From positions 558,001-622,000 of the forward strand of contig CBDEVW010000006.1 in assembly GCA_965243755.1 (NCBI GenBank): DNA of 64,000 bases, given 5' to 3'. The notes beneath the pieces are model-generated. The model did no database searches and was not told where the DNA came from. It saw only the letters and a program-made list of their open reading frames with translations. Source of the stretch: JANSWY01 sp965243755 (GTDB taxonomy: Bacteria > Bacteroidota > Bacteroidia > Cytophagales > Cyclobacteriaceae). Shown here piece by piece: positions 1-10,097 of the stretch (positions are counted from its first letter, which is position 1; every line of letters starts with the position of its first letter). A program made the translations under genes and the position numbers.

Positions 1-64
1 CGCATTGTACGATGCGATCATTTCTAAAATTGAATTACAAAAAGCTTTAGGCATCCTAAAATAA
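1..64 (+). CDS. TolC-family outer membrane efflux protein, C-terminal end only
   Basis: Only the last 20 codons and the TAA stop (62-64) lie in the window; the tail ends in KIELQKALGIL. A TolC-type protein commonly ends its last long helix this way, with a leucine- and lysine-rich stretch before the stop. The next gene, 10 bases downstream, is an RND adaptor followed by an RND pump, so an outer membrane channel is the expected first gene of this operon. The call rests on a short fragment plus context; the rest of the gene is outside the window. Confidence 0.6.
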   Translation, partial: ALYDAIISKIELQKALGILK

Positions 65-74
65 TTTACGGTCC

Positions 75-1268
75 ATGAAAACGATCAATAACTACTCAAA
101 AACACTACTTGCAACAATCGTCTCAGCTATTTTTTTAGCAGCTTGCGGGGGTGGCGAAACTGTTTCTGTTCAGGCGATCATCGAAGCTGGTGACCTTACT
201 CAGGCCCGGGAGATGCGAAAACAACTCTCAACACAGCAAAGAACCATCGAGCAGGAAATTGCAAAACTTGATGACTTTATTGGAAGCAATAGTGATACTA
301 GAAACATGCCTCTGGTCACTACTTTCAAGGTGGAAGAGAAACAATTCAAACACTACATCGAATTACAGGGTGATGTTACTACCAAGCAGAATGTGCTGGT
401 ATACCCCGAAGTGGCTGGTACTTTAATTAAAGTTCATGTGGATAAAGGACAAAGGGTATCAAAAGGCCAACTACTGGGAACAATTGATGACGGTGGACTC
501 AAGAATCAATTGATGCAGATGAAGTCACAATTGGCTTTGGCCAAAACTACTTTCGAAAGACAGGAAAATCTTTGGAAACAAAAAATTGGTAGCGAAATCC
601 AGTACCTGCAAGCAAAAACCAACTATGAAGCTCAGGAGAATGCAGTGAAACAAATGGAAGAGCAATTAGCAAAGTTTTCAGTAAGGGCACCATTCAGTGG
701 GATCATTGACGATGTGATTATGGAAGAAGGTACAGTGGTTGCTCCCGGTACAGGTGTTGCTATTTTCAGAATAGTGAATTTATCTAACATGTACCTGGAA
801 GTTGATGTGCCTGAATCTTATGTGGCCAGTATCACCAAAGGAAGAGAAGTCAAAGTATATTTTCCGGTGCTGGGAGAAACCATCGATAGTTACGTAAGAA
901 GAACTGGTAACTTCATTAATCCTGATAACCGATCATTTACGGCAGAAATACCTGTTCCAAACAAAGGAGGAGTAATCAAGCCGAACATGACTGCCAAAGT
1001 AAGAATCAATGACTACATCAGCGAAAAGGCCAAACTTATTCCTTTGAGTGTGATCAATGAAAATGCAGAGGGTGAACAATATGTGTTTGTGACATCAAAT
1101 ATTACAAAAGATAAGATTGGTAAAGCTGAGAAAACGATCATCACCACTGGCAAGACAAAAGGTGATTTTGTAGAGGTACTCAGCGGTATCAACAGTGGCC
1201 AGCAGGTAATCAAGGAGGGAGCCAGAACAGTGAAGAATGGCCAGGATGTAAAAATAATTACCAAGTAA
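75..1268 (+). CDS. RND efflux periplasmic adaptor (HlyD/AcrA family) lipoprotein
   Basis: This is the membrane fusion subunit linking the inner-membrane RND pump to the outer membrane channel. Residues 1-24 form a lipoprotein signal with lipobox LAAC and Cys24 as the lipidated residue. Residues 38-68 are a charged, probably coiled-coil extension not usual in AcrA. The first biotinyl-lipoyl-like half is near residues 107-139 (PEVAGTLIKVHVDKG), an alpha-hairpin spans about 140-200, and the second lipoyl half begins at FSVRAPFSGII. A beta-barrel and membrane-proximal domain follow. Length (397 aa) is normal. It starts 10 bases after the TolC stop and ends 4 bases before the pump start, so the three are one operon. 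The substrate cannot be read from sequence. Confidence 0.93.
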   Translation: MKTINNYSKTLLATIVSAIFLAACGGGETVSVQAIIEAGDLTQAREMRKQLSTQQRTIEQEIAKLDDFIGSNSDTRNMPLVTTFKVEEKQFKHYIELQGDVTTKQNVLVYPEVAGTLIKVHVDKGQRVSKGQLLGTIDDGGLKNQLMQMKSQLALAKTTFERQENLWKQKIGSEIQYLQAKTNYEAQENAVKQMEEQLAKFSVRAPFSGIIDDVIMEEGTVVAPGTGVAIFRIVNLSNMYLEVDVPESYVASITKGREVKVYFPVLGETIDSYVRRTGNFINPDNRSFTAEIPVPNKGGVIKPNMTAKVRINDYISEKAKLIPLSVINENAEGEQYVFVTSNITKDKIGKAEKTIITTGKTKGDFVEVLSGINSGQQVIKEGARTVKNGQDVKIITK

Positions 1269-1272
1269 GACC

Positions 1273-4200
1273 ATGAGTGATCAAAAGAAGAAAGTAGATA
1301 AAGAATTCAGGTTATCTTCCTGGGCCATCAACAATCCGTCGGTGGTGATCGTAATGATCGTGATTTTCCTTATCGTAGGTCTGTCATCCTATTTCTCCAT
1401 GCCGAGAGAAGACTTTCCTGAAGTAAAAGAAACCAAGATCTATGTAAGTACGCCATTTCCTGGCAATACTGCAGAAGATATTGAGCGATTGATTACTGAT
1501 CCACTGGAAGATGAAATCAAGAACATCAGTAATGTGGTTGAAATCCTTTCCACTTCTCAGGAGGATTATTCTATCATCACGGTTGAGTTTGACGAAGGGA
1601 TCTCAGTAGATGTGGCCCGGCAAAAAGTAAAAGATAAGGTGGATGGGCAAGTTGCAGGTGAAGACTGGCCGTTGTTTAACGGAGCAAAGGTGGAGCCCAA
1701 TGTGTTTGACCTGGTGCTTTCAGAGGAATTTCCAATCCTTAACATCAATATTACTGGTGATTATCCTGTACAAAAACTGAAGGAGTACGCAGAGTACTTA
1801 CAGGATGAGATCGAAGACCTTGAAGAGATCAAGGCTGCTGATATCAGGGGAGCTCAGGACAAGGAAGTGGAAGTCGCAGTAGATATTTATAAAATGATGG
1901 CTGCCCGGGTGAGCTTTCAGGATGTGCTGAATGCGATATCCAACGGAAACATGACCATGTCCGCAGGAAATATGAAAGCCAGTGGACAAAGGAGAACCAT
2001 CAGGGTATTGGGAGAAATAGAAAAACCTAATGAACTGGAGAACTTTGTGGTGAAATCTGAAGGCAATGCGCCAGTTTACCTGAAGGATATTGCTAAAGTT
2101 ACTTTTACAGAAGAAGATAAGACAACCTTCGCAAGGGAGTTTGGTGATAATGTTGTGATGCTGGATATTAAAAAGAGATCCGGTAAAAACATGATCCATG
2201 CCGTAGAGGAAATCAGAAAGATTGTGGCTCATGCACAGGAAAATATATTTCCAGGTGATTTGAATGTCACGTTCAGCAATGACTCTTCAAACAGAACATT
2301 AAACCAGGTTTCTGATCTGGTCAACAACATCATCTTTGGAATTATCCTGGTGGTAACTGTATTGATGTTTTTCCTTGGTTTCCGAAATGCATTGTTTGTT
2401 GGATTTGCCATCCCTATGTCAATGTTTATGTCATTCATGATCATTTCATTTTTTGGATATACATTGAATACGATGATCCTTTTTGGATTGATCATGGGAC
2501 TCGGAATGCTGGTAGATAATGGAATTGTGGTAGTAGAGAATGTTTATCGTTTGATGGAAGAAGAGGGACTCACAAGCTTCCAGGCGGCAAAAAAGGGAAT
2601 TGGAGAAATTGCTTTCCCGATCATCATCTCTACAGCAACCACGGTAGCCGCATTTATTCCACTCGGAATGTGGCCAGGCGTAATGGGAGAATTCATGAAG
2701 TACTTCCCAATTACGTTATCGATTGTGCTGGGCTCGTCCCTGTTCGTAGCAATATTCATGAACTCCATGTTGGTTTCTCAATTGATGGAAACCGGAGACA
2801 AAGAGCTGTCGACAAAACAATTGATCCGTTTGTCAATCATATTAGGAGGATTAGGCACCTTTATTATGATCGTAGGTGGTGAGGTCAGAGGTCTTGGAAC
2901 CCTTATGATCTTCACGGCTATCATGTTCTGGGTTTACAAGTTTGCCGTTAAGAAACTGGCAACAGGCTTTCAAAGATCACTTTTGGTGTGGTTTGAGAAT
3001 TTCTATGAAAAGCAATTGAAAAAGGCCCTTAGAGGTGTGAATGTGTATTTGTATTTCGGTGCAACATTAATGATGCTCATTGTAGCTATGGTGGGATTTG
3101 TCATATCCTTAATGAAGGGAAATACTAAAGTGGAGTTTTTCCCGGACAATACACCAAACCAGATCATTGTTTACATTGAGTATCCTCAGGGTACAGCCAT
3201 CGAAAAGACCAATGAGATCACAAAAGATATAGAAGACCGGGTTTATACGGTGATCACTCAGTCTAAATACCTGGAAGGTGACAGAAATATCCTGGTAGAA
3301 TCTTCGGTTTCTCAGGTAGGAGAGGGTGCTGGTAATCCAATGACGGATGGAGGCTCGCAGGCAGAGATGCCTCACAGAGGGAAGATCACCGCTTCCATGC
3401 GTGAGTTTAAATTCAGACAGGGATTGGATTCTGAGAAGCTAAGACAGGAAGTTCAGGAGGCAGTAAGTGGTATCTATCCGGGAGTAGCGATTTCGGTAGA
3501 AAAGGATCCTATTGGACCTCCAGCAGGTTACCCGATTAATATTGAACTTGAAGGGCCTGACTATGATCAGTTGATTGCTGTCGCAGAGGGCATGAGAAAT
3601 TTCATTAATTCTAAAAATATTCCTGGAATTGAAGAATTAAAGATCGATGTGAACAAGGATAAACCATCGATGGAAGTATTAGTCGATCGGGAGAAAGCCG
3701 GTGAATTGGGGGTCTCTGTAGGCCAGGTGGCAAGCCAGCTGAGACGATCAATTTTTGGAGAGAAAGCCGGAGTTTATAAAAAAGATGGAGAAGATTATGA
3801 CATTAATGTCAGGTTTGATCAGGACATCAGGTACAATAGTAGTGCGCTGTTTGATCAGAAGATAATTTTCAGAGATCAGTCCTCAGGTCGTATTAAGGAA
3901 GTTCCTGTTTCAGCAGTCGCATCTAAAAGGAATACATCAGGTTTCAGTGCGATTAAACACAAGGATAATAAGCGGGTGGTAACTGTATACTCCGGACTTG
4001 AACCAGGTTATACCGATGCTGCAGCGATTGTCAATCAAATCAAAGCAGAAATGCAGGATTATCCGAATCTGCCTGGAAGTGTAAAAATTGACTACACTGG
4101 TCAGATTGAAGAGCAAAACAAACAAATGAGTTTCCTCATGGGGGCATTCTTTGCCGGACTGGGATTAATCATGCTTTTGCTGGTATTCCAATTTGGAGGT

Positions 4201-4773
4201 ATCTCAAAACCTACCATTATTATGACCGCTATTTTCCTGAGTTTGATTGGTGTATTTGGAGGATTAATGATCACCGGTTGGCCATTTGTAATCATGATGA
4301 CCATGATGGGAATTATTTCGCTTGCTGGAATTGTTGTGAACAATGGAGTGGTGTTGCTGGATTATACGCAGTTACTGATTGATCGTAAGAAAGCAGAACT
4401 GGATATTCCTGAAGAGCAATACCTGCCGAAAGACATGGTCATGGAGCTAACCATCAAAGGTGGTAAAGCGAGGCTGAGACCAGTGATCCTAACAGCGATT
4501 ACTACAGTGCTTGGACTTATTCCACTAGCCATTGGTCTTAATGTGGACTTCTTTTCATTGTTCACCAATTTTGATCCACAGATCTATATCGGTGGAGACA
4601 ATGTGATCTTCTGGGGTCCATTGGCATGGACAGTGATCTTTGGTTTGATCGTGGCAACATTCCTTACTTTGATTATTGTACCGGTGTTGTTCACCATAGT
4701 GTACAGATTGAAGTACAGACTGTTTGCAAAACGGGCAATGACACTCAGTATAGTTAATAAACAGGCAGCTTAG
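1273..4773 (+). CDS. RND efflux pump (AcrB/MMPL superfamily permease)
   Basis: This is a proton-driven inner-membrane exporter of 1166 aa. It has the RND plan: TM1 near residues 18-40, a large periplasmic loop with the PREDFPEV start, TM2-6, a second periplasmic loop, and TM8-12. The TM4 proton-relay segment reads GMLVDNGIVVVEN, so Asp415 is kept but the second Asp of the classic pair is Asn416. Around residues 515-570 there are extra hydrophobic segments between the two halves, which explains a length well above the usual 1020-1050. Both features suggest a divergent Bacteroidota RND clade. It ends just before a strong terminator at 4782-4823. Confidence 0.93.
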   Translation: MSDQKKKVDKEFRLSSWAINNPSVVIVMIVIFLIVGLSSYFSMPREDFPEVKETKIYVSTPFPGNTAEDIERLITDPLEDEIKNISNVVEILSTSQEDYSIITVEFDEGISVDVARQKVKDKVDGQVAGEDWPLFNGAKVEPNVFDLVLSEEFPILNINITGDYPVQKLKEYAEYLQDEIEDLEEIKAADIRGAQDKEVEVAVDIYKMMAARVSFQDVLNAISNGNMTMSAGNMKASGQRRTIRVLGEIEKPNELENFVVKSEGNAPVYLKDIAKVTFTEEDKTTFAREFGDNVVMLDIKKRSGKNMIHAVEEIRKIVAHAQENIFPGDLNVTFSNDSSNRTLNQVSDLVNNIIFGIILVVTVLMFFLGFRNALFVGFAIPMSMFMSFMIISFFGYTLNTMILFGLIMGLGMLVDNGIVVVENVYRLMEEEGLTSFQAAKKGIGEIAFPIIISTATTVAAFIPLGMWPGVMGEFMKYFPITLSIVLGSSLFVAIFMNSMLVSQLMETGDKELSTKQLIRLSIILGGLGTFIMIVGGEVRGLGTLMIFTAIMFWVYKFAVKKLATGFQRSLLVWFENFYEKQLKKALRGVNVYLYFGATLMMLIVAMVGFVISLMKGNTKVEFFPDNTPNQIIVYIEYPQGTAIEKTNEITKDIEDRVYTVITQSKYLEGDRNILVESSVSQVGEGAGNPMTDGGSQAEMPHRGKITASMREFKFRQGLDSEKLRQEVQEAVSGIYPGVAISVEKDPIGPPAGYPINIELEGPDYDQLIAVAEGMRNFINSKNIPGIEELKIDVNKDKPSMEVLVDREKAGELGVSVGQVASQLRRSIFGEKAGVYKKDGEDYDINVRFDQDIRYNSSALFDQKIIFRDQSSGRIKEVPVSAVASKRNTSGFSAIKHKDNKRVVTVYSGLEPGYTDAAAIVNQIKAEMQDYPNLPGSVKIDYTGQIEEQNKQMSFLMGAFFAGLGLIMLLLVFQFGGISKPTIIMTAIFLSLIGVFGGLMITGWPFVIMMTMMGIISLAGIVVNNGVVLLDYTQLLIDRKKAELDIPEEQYLPKDMVMELTIKGGKARLRPVILTAITTVLGLIPLAIGLNVDFFSLFTNFDPQIYIGGDNVIFWGPLAWTVIFGLIVATFLTLIIVPVLFTIVYRLKYRLFAKRAMTLSIVNKQAA

Positions 4774-4781
4774 TCAGCCTT

Positions 4782-4823
4782 AACTGGTCATTGGTATTTC
4801 ACTAATGACCAGTTGTTATTTTT
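4782..4823 (+). terminator. Rho-independent terminator of the first RND operon
   Basis: A perfect 11-bp inverted repeat (AACTGGTCATT / AATGACCAGTT) has an 11-base loop and is followed by a T-rich tract (GTTATTTTT). It sits 8 bases after the RND pump stop. Confidence 0.85.
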
Positions 4824-4840
4824 AAAATTAGATTTAGGAT

Positions 4841-6067
4841 TTGATCGTAGGACTTTCCATAGCAGTTATCATTATTGTATCCCTGGATTTGTATGTGTTC
4901 AGGCTTGTGAAGGACGCCACTGTTAAGTCGGCCCCCTTTGTAAGAAAGTTTCTGTACATTGTTTACTGGCTATTTACAGCCGTTGTGATTACCAGTTTAA
5001 TCATAGGGACACAGTTGGATCCTTTTGTACAACGGTTCCTCCGGTTGGTGCTTTTCTCCATTGTATTCATCAGTATCACGTCAAAACTCCTTTCAGGATT
5101 GTTTCTGTTTATAGAAGATTTTATTCGGGGAGTGCAGTGGTTGCTGAAAAAGATTGATGGGAAAAAAGAGGTACATGTTGATCAATCCAGGTCAGGCTTT
5201 TTAAGAAAATCAGCATTGGTCGTTGGTACGCTCCCTACGCTAACCATGGGATTTGGTATTGGTGGGGCCTACAATTACCGTGTCCGCAGAAAAACACTGT
5301 ATTTTAAAGACTTGCCTAAGGCGTTTGATGGTATCAGGGTGGCACAATTGTCTGATATCCACTCTGGTAGCTTTTACAACAAAAAAGCGGTAATGGGAGG
5401 CATCACAACGTTACTTTCGGAGAAGCCGGATGCCATATTTTTCACTGGAGATCTGGTCAATGACCAAAGCCGTGAGGTGAATGAGTACATTGATGTTTTC
5501 AGTAAACTAAAGGCACCTTTGGGGGTATATTCTATCATGGGGAATCATGATTACGGTGATTACAAAAGGTGGCCCTCTCAGGAAGCAAAGATCAGAGATA
5601 TCCGAAACCTGCACAGGGCTCATCATAATATGGGATGGGATCTGCTGCTCAATGAGAACAGGACATTGAAGGTAGATGGCGAAGAAATTGCCTTGCTGGG
5701 AGTAGAAAACTGGGGTAAAGGTAGGTTCAGTAAATATGGAGACCTGGCCAAAACATACCAGGGTACAGAGGAACTACCATTTAAGATACTACTATCTCAT
5801 GATCCAAGTCACTGGGATGCTGAGATCAGGCCAAAGTATCCTGACATAGACCTTACGCTTTCTGGTCATACGCACGGATTTCAGTTCGGAATTGAAATTG
5901 GAGATTTCCGCTGGAGTCCGTCAAAATACATTTATAAGCAATGGGCTGATCTTTATCAGGAAGGAGAACAATATATCTATGTAAATCGCGGTTTTGGTTT
6001 TATAGGTTATCCCGGAAGAGTTGGGATTTTGCCTGAGATTACCATATTAGAATTGAAGCGATCTTAA
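4841..6067 (+). CDS. Membrane-anchored metallophosphoesterase
   Basis: This is a calcineurin-like phosphoesterase of the YkuE/YaeI type, expected to face the periplasm or membrane surface. The N-terminal 145 residues hold about three hydrophobic segments (1-20, 40-57, 66-92) and another at 124-142. The metal-binding motifs are in order: DIH (172-174), GDLVND (203-208), GNHD (234-237), LLSHDP, and SGHTHG near the end. The chosen start is TTG at 4841, the first in-frame start after the upstream terminator; no good ATG lies before the first membrane segment. It is monocistronic, with terminators on both sides. Relatives can act on UDP-diacylglucosamine or similar lipids, but the substrate here is unknown. 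Confidence 0.88.
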   Translation: MIVGLSIAVIIIVSLDLYVFRLVKDATVKSAPFVRKFLYIVYWLFTAVVITSLIIGTQLDPFVQRFLRLVLFSIVFISITSKLLSGLFLFIEDFIRGVQWLLKKIDGKKEVHVDQSRSGFLRKSALVVGTLPTLTMGFGIGGAYNYRVRRKTLYFKDLPKAFDGIRVAQLSDIHSGSFYNKKAVMGGITTLLSEKPDAIFFTGDLVNDQSREVNEYIDVFSKLKAPLGVYSIMGNHDYGDYKRWPSQEAKIRDIRNLHRAHHNMGWDLLLNENRTLKVDGEEIALLGVENWGKGRFSKYGDLAKTYQGTEELPFKILLSHDPSHWDAEIRPKYPDIDLTLSGHTHGFQFGIEIGDFRWSPSKYIYKQWADLYQEGEQYIYVNRGFGFIGYPGRVGILPEITILELKRS

Positions 6068-6200
6068 AATTTTCATATTTCTATCCAACTAAATTAGGGT
6101 TTTAGTTGTCTAAGGAGTATTAAGGTTAGTAATAATTAATTCATTAAAACATTTGTCATAGGTTGATAAGGTGATTTTTGTTAAATAGGTGATTTTAAAG

Positions 6201-6227
6201 AGGGGATAATATTTGTCCCCTTTTTTG
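6201..6227 (+). terminator. Terminator after the metallophosphoesterase
   Basis: AGGGGA (6201-6206) pairs with TCCCCT (6216-6221) across a 9-base loop. A run of six T follows from 6221. An A-rich stretch precedes it, so it may work in both directions. Confidence 0.65.
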
Positions 6228-6279
6228 TTGATTACTGCCATATTTTAATAATTTAGGATTCGATAGCAATCCAAATTGT

Positions 6280-7611
6280 ATGGTAAAAAAACTTTCAGGG
6301 TACTTCAGGGATTTAAAACAACTGATAGAGGTAGATATCTGGAGAGTAAATCTCAACCGGGATAATCCCAAATTTTTATTACTACGCAATTTAAAGATTG
6401 CCCTCATCGCTGTAAAAGGCTTTATCATTGACAATTGTGCAATCAAATCTTCTGCACTGACTTACTTCTCATTATTGTCAATTGTTCCCGTTTTAGCCAT
6501 TGCATTTGCCATTGCCAAAGGGTTTGGATTACAAAAATACCTACAGGGTCAATTGAATCAATTGTTTCAGGGACAGGAAGAAATCCTGCAACAAACGACC
6601 GAGTTCGCCAATAGAATGCTCGACACTACCAATAGTGGTTTGATAGCTGGAATTAGTGTCATTTTCCTACTTTACACCGTAATTAACCTCCTTACCAACA
6701 TTGAAGATATTTTCAATGACATTTGGGAAATCAAAAAGGGGAGAAGTCTCGAAAGAAAGTTTACGGATTACCTCTCCATCGTAATTGCTGGTCCGATATT
6801 GATCATATTGTCGAGCAGTATCAATGTATTCATCCAGACCATGGTGGAAAACTATACCCAGAGCATTGAGATACTGCAGAGTGTGAAGCCCTTTATAGTC
6901 TTCCTCATCGGGTTAACACCTTACGTGTTGTTTTGGTTGTTGTTTACACTGCTTTATATGGTGATGCCCAATACCAGGGTAAAAGTTGTGCCAGCTGTAA
7001 AAGCAGCGTTTTTTGCCGCAGTGATTTACACCATTACCCAATGGGGATATCTGGAGTTTCAGATTGGCGTTTCAAGGTATAATGCTATTTATGGTAGTTT
7101 TGCCGCATTGCCGTTATTCCTCATTTGGCTCCAACTAAGCTGGATGATCGTTTTGTTTGGCGCAGAAGTAGCTTTCGCTTTACAAAATGTAAACACCTGG
7201 GAGTATGACAGTGAAAAACTCCGCATCAGTCAATCCATGAAGAAACGAATGGCCCTACTGATTGTATATCACCTGGTGAAAAACTTTGAGAATGGAGAGC
7301 CTCCCTATACCGCACCCGTTTTGAGTGATAAAATTCAGGCCCCTTTGAGGTATGTTAACCAGGTGTTGAAAGAGCTGGTAGAGGTTGGACTGGTCTCAGA
7401 AGTGCTGGGACAAGACGAATCAGCATATCAACCAGGAATTGATTCATCTAAACTCACTGTTCAGTTTGTGATTAATAAACTGATTGACAGTGGTTTGAAA
7501 GATGTTCACCTGGTGAATTCCGAAGAAAGGGTCCAAATAGAACAGTGCCTTGCCATCATTGATGCAGACAAGCTTAAGTCGGAGGGCAATATGCTATTGA
7601 AGGATATTTAA
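6280..7611 (+). CDS. YihY/BrkB-family integral membrane protein
   Basis: This is an inner-membrane protein of the YihY/virulence factor BrkB family, whose biochemical role is not established. The signature SALTYFSLLSIVPVLAIAFA follows a short cytoplasmic N-terminus, and about six membrane segments run to residue 310, including LLYTVINLL and GAEVAFALQN. After residue 310 there is a soluble tail of about 130 residues. It looks like a winged-helix or DNA-binding-like fold (KKRMALLIVYHLV, then LSDKIQAPLRYVNQVLKELVEVGLV). That tail is known from some family members and often led to the obsolete name ribonuclease BN. It starts at ATG 6280 after a terminator and converges with the DUF4442 gene. Confidence 0.88.
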   Translation: MVKKLSGYFRDLKQLIEVDIWRVNLNRDNPKFLLLRNLKIALIAVKGFIIDNCAIKSSALTYFSLLSIVPVLAIAFAIAKGFGLQKYLQGQLNQLFQGQEEILQQTTEFANRMLDTTNSGLIAGISVIFLLYTVINLLTNIEDIFNDIWEIKKGRSLERKFTDYLSIVIAGPILIILSSSINVFIQTMVENYTQSIEILQSVKPFIVFLIGLTPYVLFWLLFTLLYMVMPNTRVKVVPAVKAAFFAAVIYTITQWGYLEFQIGVSRYNAIYGSFAALPLFLIWLQLSWMIVLFGAEVAFALQNVNTWEYDSEKLRISQSMKKRMALLIVYHLVKNFENGEPPYTAPVLSDKIQAPLRYVNQVLKELVEVGLVSEVLGQDESAYQPGIDSSKLTVQFVINKLIDSGLKDVHLVNSEERVQIEQCLAIIDADKLKSEGNMLLKDI

Positions 7612-7648
7612 TCCCGAATGATGATCCAGTATCCATTTCCGAAAGACC

Positions 7649-8155
7649 CTACTTACTGCGTTGCTTTAGTGACCAGGTGAAATGAAAAGTACTCACTTCC
7701 GTGCCATCTTTCATTCGGCCAACCGTTTTTAGCTTTACAGTAACCGCTTCTCCTGTATTGATGCACCTTTCGATTGCTTCATTAACCTTTGCACCGTCTT
7801 CACAGGTGAAATAGGTTCTGCCAGTGGCTTTTTTGATGAAGGTGGCATCCAGATCAACAATGATAAAAGCTACAGAAGGCCTAATCCCCTGAATGCCTAA
7901 TAAAACCAGGGAGGCGGTAGATAATTCGGCAGCCATACTTTGAACCGCAAAATATATTGATTTGAATGGGTTCTTATTCAGAAACTTAAATGGGACGCTA
8001 GTAGTGCATTTCTCACCTTCCAATGACCTTAACCTTAACCCTGCAATCCATCCAGCAGGCAGTTGGGTCATTAAAAACATCCAAAAATAAAATGGGTTTA
8101 ACATTTTCTTTCTGAACTTCAGCTGTTCCGGGTTATATGTCGTTGTTGTTTCCAT
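7649..8155 (-). CDS. DUF4442 hotdog-fold thioesterase-like protein
   Basis: A 168-aa protein matching DUF4442, a family of single-domain hotdog proteins thought to be acyl-CoA thioesterases. Recognisable parts are NPFYFWMFLMTQLPAGW at residues 20-36, the SIYFAVQSMAAELSTA helix that corresponds to the hotdog central helix, and a final beta strand with STFHFTWSLK. The ATG directly abuts the stop codon of the upstream symporter (8156-8158), so the two genes are probably co-transcribed and perhaps translationally coupled. The substrate is unknown. Confidence 0.82.
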   Translation of the reverse strand: METTTTYNPEQLKFRKKMLNPFYFWMFLMTQLPAGWIAGLRLRSLEGEKCTTSVPFKFLNKNPFKSIYFAVQSMAAELSTASLVLLGIQGIRPSVAFIIVDLDATFIKKATGRTYFTCEDGAKVNEAIERCINTGEAVTVKLKTVGRMKDGTEVSTFHFTWSLKQRSK

Positions 8156-10042
8156 CTACCACCAAATTGTATAAATCAATACCAGCATCACAATGACTGC
8201 CAGAGCCATCAAGTTAAATACTTTTTTCGACTTGTATAACGAACTATGAACCTCAATTGCTTTATCATCATAATCGGTGGGGTAGGTGAGGAACAACGCT
8301 AATGCTACCATGGCAGCACCCATCAGGTGAATCAGTGTTTTGCCAATTGGCGTGCGCATACTCAGTACCGTATCGTGGAACATTTCTTTGTTTCCACCCT
8401 CCATAATGATGAACAGGAGCAGACAAGCCAGAATAATCAGGAAATTCTGATCTTTCCATTTGAAATCTTCCTTGTCCATCATGCTGAATAGAATCATCAG
8501 AAAGCTCAGGACAAAAAACATGAAACCCATTCGATCAAGAAATGGTGCATTGACAAAGCCAACCAATATTCCGGTAAACCAATTGTCTTGCAGGGTTTGA
8601 TATAATTCGGTATTTACATTTTTGGTGACAATCACTGACAGTTGTATCAAAGCACTGATAAAAGTGACAATTACCACAGCCATTGCACCTTTCGCGGTTC
8701 CCTTCTTCCAGAACAGTCCAAAAAGGAAAATTACTGTTACACCGGGTGTGATAAAACCAGAAAACTCCTGAATAAACTGAAACATCTGATCAAACCCTCC
8801 CAGCAGTGGAGTAACCAGGCAAGCCACTAAAATTGCAGCAAAACCAGCAATTCTGCCAATGGTCACCAATTTGCTTTCACTGGCATTCTTGTTGAGGAAG
8901 TTTTTGTAAATATCCATTGTGAAAATGGTGGAGGTGCTGTTCATCATCGAGCTGAGTGATGAAACTATTGCGCCAATAAGTGCTGCGAAGGTGATGCCCT
9001 TTAGTCCCATGGGTACCAATGCCAACATTGCAGGATAAGATTTATCGTTTTTGATGAATGATTCTCCAGTTTTTTCATCTACAGATGTCATCAATTCTAT
9101 GATGTTTGCATCTCCGGATTGTACCAGATAAAGTGCTGCAATGCCAGGTACCACAACAATAAGAGGCATTAACACTTTTAGAAAGGCAGCAAAGGCCATT
9201 CCTTTTCTTGCCTCCGTAAGGTCTTTACCAGCGAGGGCTCGCTGTGTAATGTATTGATTGCAGCCCCAGTAGGAGAGGTTGGCAATCCACATACCACCGA
9301 TCAGAATAGTTACTCCGGGAAGATCGATGTAGTTCGGATGCCCGTATTCGAAGATCATGTCAAATTTCTCAGGAACTTCTCTGCCCAGGATGCCCAGTCC
9401 ACTAAAAAACCCATTTCCGTCACTCACCAGGTCCAGCGCAATGTAGGTGGTCATGATGCCGCCTATCACTAAGAAAATGACCTGGACAATGTCGGTATAC
9501 GCCACAGCTTTCAATCCACCGTAGATAGAATATAATATAGAAAATGCAGCCAGTCCAATGATCCCATAGGTAAAGGGAATCCCTATGACCGTTTCAAGCG
9601 TTAGCGCTCCCAGAAACATCACTGCTGTAAGATTTACAAACACATACAGCAGGAGCCAGAATACCGCCAAACTTGTTTTTACACGGTTGTCATACCTTAA
9701 TTCCAGGAATTGAGGCATGGTAAATATTTGTTTGTCGAGATAAATGGGAAGAAAATACTTGGCAACCAGCAGGAGTGTAGCAGCTGCCATTAATTCATAG
9801 GCGGCTATGGCCATGCCCATTACATATCCAGAACCGGACATACCGATGATCTGTTCGGCCGAAATATTGGATGCGATCAAAGAGGCACCAATTGCGTACC
9901 ATGGGAGGCTTTTACCAGCAAGAAAATAGTCTTTTGATGTTTGTGCTTCTCCCGATTTTTTTCTGCTTACCCAGATGCCAAGTCCAACAATGAATAATGC
10001 GTATACGGTGAATACACCAATGTCTACTGTAGAGAATTCCAT
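8156..10042 (-). CDS. Sodium:solute symporter (SSS family, SGLT-like)
   Basis: This is a Na+-coupled importer in the inner membrane, 628 aa with about 14 hydrophobic segments. The N-terminus (YALFIVGLGIWVSRKK) and the segment DYFLAGKSLPWYAIGASLIASNISAEQIIGM, read here in two parts, are the SSS signature near TM1-2. YGGLKAVAYTDIVQ marks TM5-6, and GAIVSSLSSMMNSTSTIFTMDIY marks the TM8 sodium-site region. These are typical of vSGLT-like sugar symporters, so a sugar or related polyol is the most likely substrate, though the ligand is inferred only. It is followed without a gap by the DUF4442 gene. Confidence 0.92.
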   Translation of the reverse strand: MEFSTVDIGVFTVYALFIVGLGIWVSRKKSGEAQTSKDYFLAGKSLPWYAIGASLIASNISAEQIIGMSGSGYVMGMAIAAYELMAAATLLLVAKYFLPIYLDKQIFTMPQFLELRYDNRVKTSLAVFWLLLYVFVNLTAVMFLGALTLETVIGIPFTYGIIGLAAFSILYSIYGGLKAVAYTDIVQVIFLVIGGIMTTYIALDLVSDGNGFFSGLGILGREVPEKFDMIFEYGHPNYIDLPGVTILIGGMWIANLSYWGCNQYITQRALAGKDLTEARKGMAFAAFLKVLMPLIVVVPGIAALYLVQSGDANIIELMTSVDEKTGESFIKNDKSYPAMLALVPMGLKGITFAALIGAIVSSLSSMMNSTSTIFTMDIYKNFLNKNASESKLVTIGRIAGFAAILVACLVTPLLGGFDQMFQFIQEFSGFITPGVTVIFLFGLFWKKGTAKGAMAVVIVTFISALIQLSVIVTKNVNTELYQTLQDNWFTGILVGFVNAPFLDRMGFMFFVLSFLMILFSMMDKEDFKWKDQNFLIILACLLLFIIMEGGNKEMFHDTVLSMRTPIGKTLIHLMGAAMVALALFLTYPTDYDDKAIEVHSSLYKSKKVFNLMALAVIVMLVLIYTIWW

Positions 10043-10097
10043 ATTGAAAGTTGATTCAGACGGGCATTATAATACAATATATCTGTTTTTGCAATGG

